64,000 bases of DNA from UMGS1901 sp934122115 (lineage in GTDB: Bacteria; Bacillota; Clostridia; TANB77; CAG-508), in contig CAKOVU010000001.1 in assembly GCA_934122115.1 (NCBI GenBank), forward strand, positions 186,001 through 250,000. The letters run 5' to 3'. Shown here in pieces: positions 60,382 to 64,000 of this stretch. Every line of letters begins with the position of its first letter. Position 1 is the stretch's first letter. The position numbers and the translations under genes were made by a program. Under the pieces are notes generated by a model that saw only the letters and a program-made list of their open reading frames with translations, ran no database searches and was not told the origin of the DNA.

Positions 60382-61950
60382 ATGGGACTATTCTCAAAAG
60401 TTAGTACATATAATGATAAACTAGAAAAAATATTAGAAAGCAAGAATTATGATAGTGAAACAAAAAATCTTTTACTAAATATGCTTTACAAAATAGAAAT
60501 ATCTTTTGCTGATTATCAGAAAGTAAAAGGGAAGGGATTTACAAAAGAAGAATTTATAGAAAAAATTATAGATATAATAGACAAAAAATGTGAAGATATA
60601 AAAACTGTTACTCCAAGAACAGAAAAAAGCAAAGAACTAGAAAGTAAGGGAGTAAACAGCATTGTGGATGAAATGTTGGGAACAATATTAGTATATGCAA
60701 ATGAAAAAGATTTGCTATATGCTATATGTGAAATGGATATAAAATATATTTTATATGCCAATAAGAATGCATACTTTATAAAAAATGATGAATTGCAAAA
60801 TGAAGCTATCATGAAATTTGTTCTCACAGGCGCTGCAATGGATGTATCTGAAATAATAAGAGATTTTAATGGGTGGTCATGGAATGCTAATATAAAAGAC
60901 ATGGAAAATATAAATTATAATTTATTGTATCAAAATATAGCGATATTACAGCATTCACCTATAAAATCAGAATTTATGGAATATAATGAAATAATAGAAA
61001 AAGTATTTTGCTTAGAATGCGATAATGAACAGCTTTTTACAAAAATAAAAAATATTGTATTAGCCGTATTGGCAAAACAAGATGAAAATGTAGAAAAATC
61101 TTTAAAAGCAATAGAAAAACAAAGAAAAAAACAGTTAGATATAATGAGCGATAATAAAGCATTCTTGGAGGATGTTACAAAAAATAAAAAAGAGCTTAAT
61201 AGAAAAATAAAAGAAATAGATGAAATGCTAAATGATAAAGAGAGAATGAAGAAAGAATATGATGAAAGAAACTCAAAATTAGCAAACAAAGATAAAATAT
61301 TTAGCATCAGCCATCTTGCCAACATGCTTGAAGAAGAAAGAGAAGAATGCTTAAAAGAAATTCAAAAATACAATAAATTAATGGAACCACTAAATTATGT
61401 ACAAGAAAAAGAATTAGTTGGCAAGAAATATGAAGAAATAAAAAATATACTTAATGCAACTGAAAAAGATGCATTTGAAAGAGAAATAATAAAAATACAA
61501 AAAGAATTTTTAAAGTCTTTTCTTAAAATTGTAGAAGAAGCTGAAACAAACCAAGAAATATTAGAATTGATATATAAATTAAGATATTATTGCCTATTAC
61601 CAATAAATGAAATACAAGCAATTAAAGATGTACCAGAATTAAAAGAAAGCATAAAAGAAGTTATTAATGCGCTTGTAGATAAAGGCATTGATAAGAAAGT
61701 ATTAGAGAATATATCAGATAGCATTAGCTTATGCTATAATACGTTTAAATATGTTTTTGAATGCAAAATTATAGACTTAGAAAAAGTGAATATAAAAATA
61801 GTGAAAAACAAGGAAGAAGATAAAATAGCGGATATATCAATAATTTTGTATGATAGTAAAGATGCAGAAGAGATTCATAGGGAAAAAGTAAATAATTTGC
61901 ATCAATTAAATATTAAGCAAAATAAAAAAATAGCTATTATTTTAAAGTAG
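60382..61950 (+). CDS. Coiled-coil protein of unknown function
   Basis: The 522-residue, mainly helical, lysine/glutamate-rich protein has a coiled coil at about 230-330 (KAIEKQRKKQLDIMSDNKA). No membrane helix or signal peptide, so probably cytoplasmic. I do not recognise the family. It lies 18 bases after ftsK and 10 before the MBL nuclease gene, so it is cotranscribed with both. Confidence 0.72.
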   Translation: MGLFSKVSTYNDKLEKILESKNYDSETKNLLLNMLYKIEISFADYQKVKGKGFTKEEFIEKIIDIIDKKCEDIKTVTPRTEKSKELESKGVNSIVDEMLGTILVYANEKDLLYAICEMDIKYILYANKNAYFIKNDELQNEAIMKFVLTGAAMDVSEIIRDFNGWSWNANIKDMENINYNLLYQNIAILQHSPIKSEFMEYNEIIEKVFCLECDNEQLFTKIKNIVLAVLAKQDENVEKSLKAIEKQRKKQLDIMSDNKAFLEDVTKNKKELNRKIKEIDEMLNDKERMKKEYDERNSKLANKDKIFSISHLANMLEEEREECLKEIQKYNKLMEPLNYVQEKELVGKKYEEIKNILNATEKDAFEREIIKIQKEFLKSFLKIVEEAETNQEILELIYKLRYYCLLPINEIQAIKDVPELKESIKEVINALVDKGIDKKVLENISDSISLCYNTFKYVFECKIIDLEKVNIKIVKNKEEDKIADISIILYDSKDAEEIHREKVNNLHQLNIKQNKKIAIILK

Positions 61951-61960
61951 GAGGAAACCA

Positions 61961-63607
61961 ATGAATATAACCTTTTTAGGCGCAACGAAAACCGTAACAG
62001 GTTCAAACTTTTTAGTGGAAGGAGCGGGAAAAAAATTCTTAGTAGATTGTGGTATGTTTCAAGGCAAAGCTGAGTTAGAAAATGAAGCTCCATTTTTATT
62101 TGATGTAAAAGATGTGGATTTTATGATATTAACACATGCTCATATAGACCATTCTGGAAGGATACCAAAATTATATAATGAGGGGTATAGAAATCCAATA
62201 TATGCTACAAAAGCAACTTGTGATTTGTGTGCAATAATGCTGCCAGACAGTGGACATATACAAGAAATGGAAAACCAATGGAAAAATAAGAAAAGAGCAA
62301 GAAAAGGGCAAAAACAGATACCACCATTATACACAGCAGAAGATGCAACAAAATGCTTGGAAGTATTTAAGCCAATTAAATATGACGAGATAATAGAGAT
62401 AGACGAAAATATACATATAAGGTTTAATGATGCAGGCCATATGCTAGGCTCTGCAGTTGTTGAAGTGTGGGTAAAGGAAGATGGCAAAGAAACAAAAGTA
62501 GTATTTACAGGAGATTTAGGAAATAATGATATTCCATTATTAAGCTCTCCTACAATGATAGATGATACAGATTATTTAGTAATGGAATCAACATATGGGG
62601 ATAGGCTACATGTAGGAACCGAAAATAAAGCACAGGAGTTTTTAAATATAGTATCAGAAACGCTAGAGAATGGAGGAACTGTAGTAATTCCATCATTTGC
62701 AGTAGGAAGAACACAAGAAATTTTATATGAATTAAATATGATAAAAGACGAGTTGATGAAAGACCCTAAATTTGCAAAAGAATATGAAGAATTGATGAAA
62801 GTACCAGTTTATGTTGATAGCCCACTAGCAATTTCGGCAACAGAAGTTTTTAAAGAAAATGCTGATTTATTTGATGATGAGACACAAGCAATAATAAAAA
62901 GCGGAGATAATCCATTGGAATTTCCAGGCTTAAAATTTACAAGAACGGCAGATGAATCAAAAGCATTAAATGAGTCTGATATACCATCAATAATAATATC
63001 TGCCAGTGGTATGTGTGAAGTAGGAAGAATAAAACATCATTTGAAACATAATATATGGAATCCAAAGAGCACTATATTATTTGTAGGATACCAAGCACCA
63101 GGAACACTTGGCAGAACTATAGTAGATGGCGCAAAAAGAGTTAAAATATTCGGAGAAGAATTTAGTGTGAATGCACGAATAGAGTATATAGAAGGATATT
63201 CAGGTCATGCAGACCAACAATGGTTATTAAACTTTATTTATTCTTTTATAAAAAAGCCAAAGCACATATTCTTGGTACATGGCGAGCCTAATGGACAATT
63301 AGTATTGAAAAATAAAATAGTGGATAGCACAAAAATTCCGGTAACAATACCGGGATATGGAGAAAAATATACACTAGACGATAATTTGACAATGGAAAAG
63401 AAATATGAAGAGAAGATAGATAAACAATATTTAAGACTTCAAGTCTTAGATAGATTAGAAACTTTACAAGAAGAAATTGAAGATATGAAGAATATTGTAA
63501 AGGATGATTTCTTAAGTAAAGAAGAAAATGATGAGGAAATAAATAAATTGAATAGCAGAATAAAAGAACTTGAAAATAAGATAGTAGAGATTATAGAGAA
63601 TAAGTAG
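61961..63607 (+). CDS. Beta-CASP metallo-beta-lactamase-fold RNase
   Basis: The MBL core shows THAHIDHSGRIPKLYNEG, DAGHMLGSA and FTGDLGNND. The beta-CASP part is ESTYGDRLH, VVIPSFAVGRTQEILYE and SASGMCEVGRIKHHL, ending GYSGHADQQWLLNF and LVHGEPNGQLVL. A C-terminal coiled coil of about 60 residues follows. These are RNA endo- or exonucleases of the YSH1/CPSF73 type; the substrate here is unknown. 548 residues. Confidence 0.9.
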   Translation: MNITFLGATKTVTGSNFLVEGAGKKFLVDCGMFQGKAELENEAPFLFDVKDVDFMILTHAHIDHSGRIPKLYNEGYRNPIYATKATCDLCAIMLPDSGHIQEMENQWKNKKRARKGQKQIPPLYTAEDATKCLEVFKPIKYDEIIEIDENIHIRFNDAGHMLGSAVVEVWVKEDGKETKVVFTGDLGNNDIPLLSSPTMIDDTDYLVMESTYGDRLHVGTENKAQEFLNIVSETLENGGTVVIPSFAVGRTQEILYELNMIKDELMKDPKFAKEYEELMKVPVYVDSPLAISATEVFKENADLFDDETQAIIKSGDNPLEFPGLKFTRTADESKALNESDIPSIIISASGMCEVGRIKHHLKHNIWNPKSTILFVGYQAPGTLGRTIVDGAKRVKIFGEEFSVNARIEYIEGYSGHADQQWLLNFIYSFIKKPKHIFLVHGEPNGQLVLKNKIVDSTKIPVTIPGYGEKYTLDDNLTMEKKYEEKIDKQYLRLQVLDRLETLQEEIEDMKNIVKDDFLSKEENDEEINKLNSRIKELENKIVEIIENK

Positions 63608-63622
63608 AAAAGGGGAAAACAA

Positions 63623-64000
63623 ATGAATCAAAAATATTACAATGATGCGATAATAGGTAATAAAAATATAAGAGCAACATTTAGTAAAAAAGGTGAATTG
63701 CTAAGGTTATATTATCCAAGCGTGGATTTTAAGCAATTTATAGATTTTTATAGAGTGGGCGTAAAAATAAACGATTCAGGAATAATATATTTACATGAAG
63801 ATATAAACAATAGATATAATCAATACTATACAGAAAACACAAATATTCTTAATACTGAAATAGAAAATACATATTTTAATTTGCAAATAAAACAAACAGA
63901 TTTTGTTTCAATTAAAGAAAATGTATTGATTCGTAAATACATGGTAAAAAACAATAATAAGCTAGATTTAAATATAAGCTTATTAATAGATTCAAAATTA
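63623..64000 (+). CDS. Glycoside hydrolase family 15-like protein, 3' truncated by window edge
   Basis: The 126 visible residues begin MNQKYYNDAIIGNKNIRATF then SKKGELLRLYYPSVDFKQF, which match the N-terminal domain of bacterial glucoamylase-type GH15 proteins (IGN..I...F...GEL...YYP). The catalytic domain is beyond the window. RBS AAAGGGG upstream. Confidence 0.7.
   Translation, partial: MNQKYYNDAIIGNKNIRATFSKKGELLRLYYPSVDFKQFIDFYRVGVKINDSGIIYLHEDINNRYNQYYTENTNILNTEIENTYFNLQIKQTDFVSIKENVLIRKYMVKNNNKLDLNISLLIDSKL

Overview
The window is very AT-rich, its genes mostly follow strong Shine-Dalgarno sites (AGGAGG type), and several starts are GTG or TTG. It carries endospore genes (spoIIAA, spoIIAB, sigF, spoIID, a spoIIQ-like gene). 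Together with a ProRS-scpB-ruvA-rarA block, two-gene transketolase, ftsEX with LytM hydrolases and ctpB, this points to a low-GC Gram-positive of class Clostridia, probably an anaerobic gut lineage. No plasmid or phage backbone is seen; this is chromosome.

Layout. 1-4006: two surface proteins with a prepilin N-terminus and BspA-type leucine-rich repeats (the first is cut by the window edge and frameshifted). 4027-7826: scpB, proS, ruvA, rarA. 7872-12300: SPFH/NfeD pair, secG, rnr, a small membrane exporter. 12454-15004: ppa, a TPR protein, uppP. 15235-24182: a complete type IV pilus operon (PilM-PilN fusion, PilO-like, small anchor protein, 70-aa pilin, prepilin peptidase relative, two more prepilins, PilB, PilT, PilC). 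24246-30929: ROK kinase, rsmA, sortase, metG, a two-OB-fold SSB-like gene. 31046-35468: a third prepilin-LRR gene and a prepilin with an FGE/C-type-lectin domain. 35473-41568: DUF4143 ATPase, yqeG, second prepilin peptidase, pepP, efp, an M23 peptidase, gtrA. 41623-42158: tRNA-Trp and tmRNA. 42331-43897: another prepilin-FGE gene. 43933-51141: transketolase, ftsEX, two coiled-coil/LytM hydrolases, ctpB. 51249-54814: sporulation block. 54880-57934: a third prepilin-FGE gene with a diversity-generating-retroelement (DGR) type variable C-terminus, followed by MutS-like and Avd accessory genes. 58024-64000: ftsK/spoIIIE, a coiled-coil protein, a beta-CASP nuclease and a truncated glycoside hydrolase family 15 gene.

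The most interesting system is a family of pilin-anchored display proteins that appears diversified in two ways. (1) Four of these genes (2069, 31378, 33636, 42608) are preceded by a 203-218 bp segment bounded by 25-bp inverted sites made of conserved 10-bp arms around a 5-bp core. The core differs between loci but is exactly reverse-complementary within each locus, as expected for site-specific inversion. Each segment holds one good sigma-A promoter (TTGAAA or close, 17 bp, TATAAT). It points at the gene in the first copy (ON) and away from it in the other three (OFF). A bidirectional terminator-like hairpin sits just outside the distal site in most copies. (2) The C-termini of the FGE-domain genes at 55630 and probably 33636 are full of NNY codons and poor in A against the A-rich background, the signature of adenine mutagenesis by a DGR. 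Avd and a MutS-like accessory gene lie directly downstream of the first, but the reverse transcriptase and template repeat are not in this window. Together these suggest phase-variable, hypervariable tips or surface-displayed pseudopilins served by the type IV pilus machinery at 15-24 kb.

Three genes (LRR genes at 1 and 31378, and sigF) are broken by what looks like the same event, one extra C directly before a GGA codon. This raises the question of a systematic sequencing error rather than real decay.
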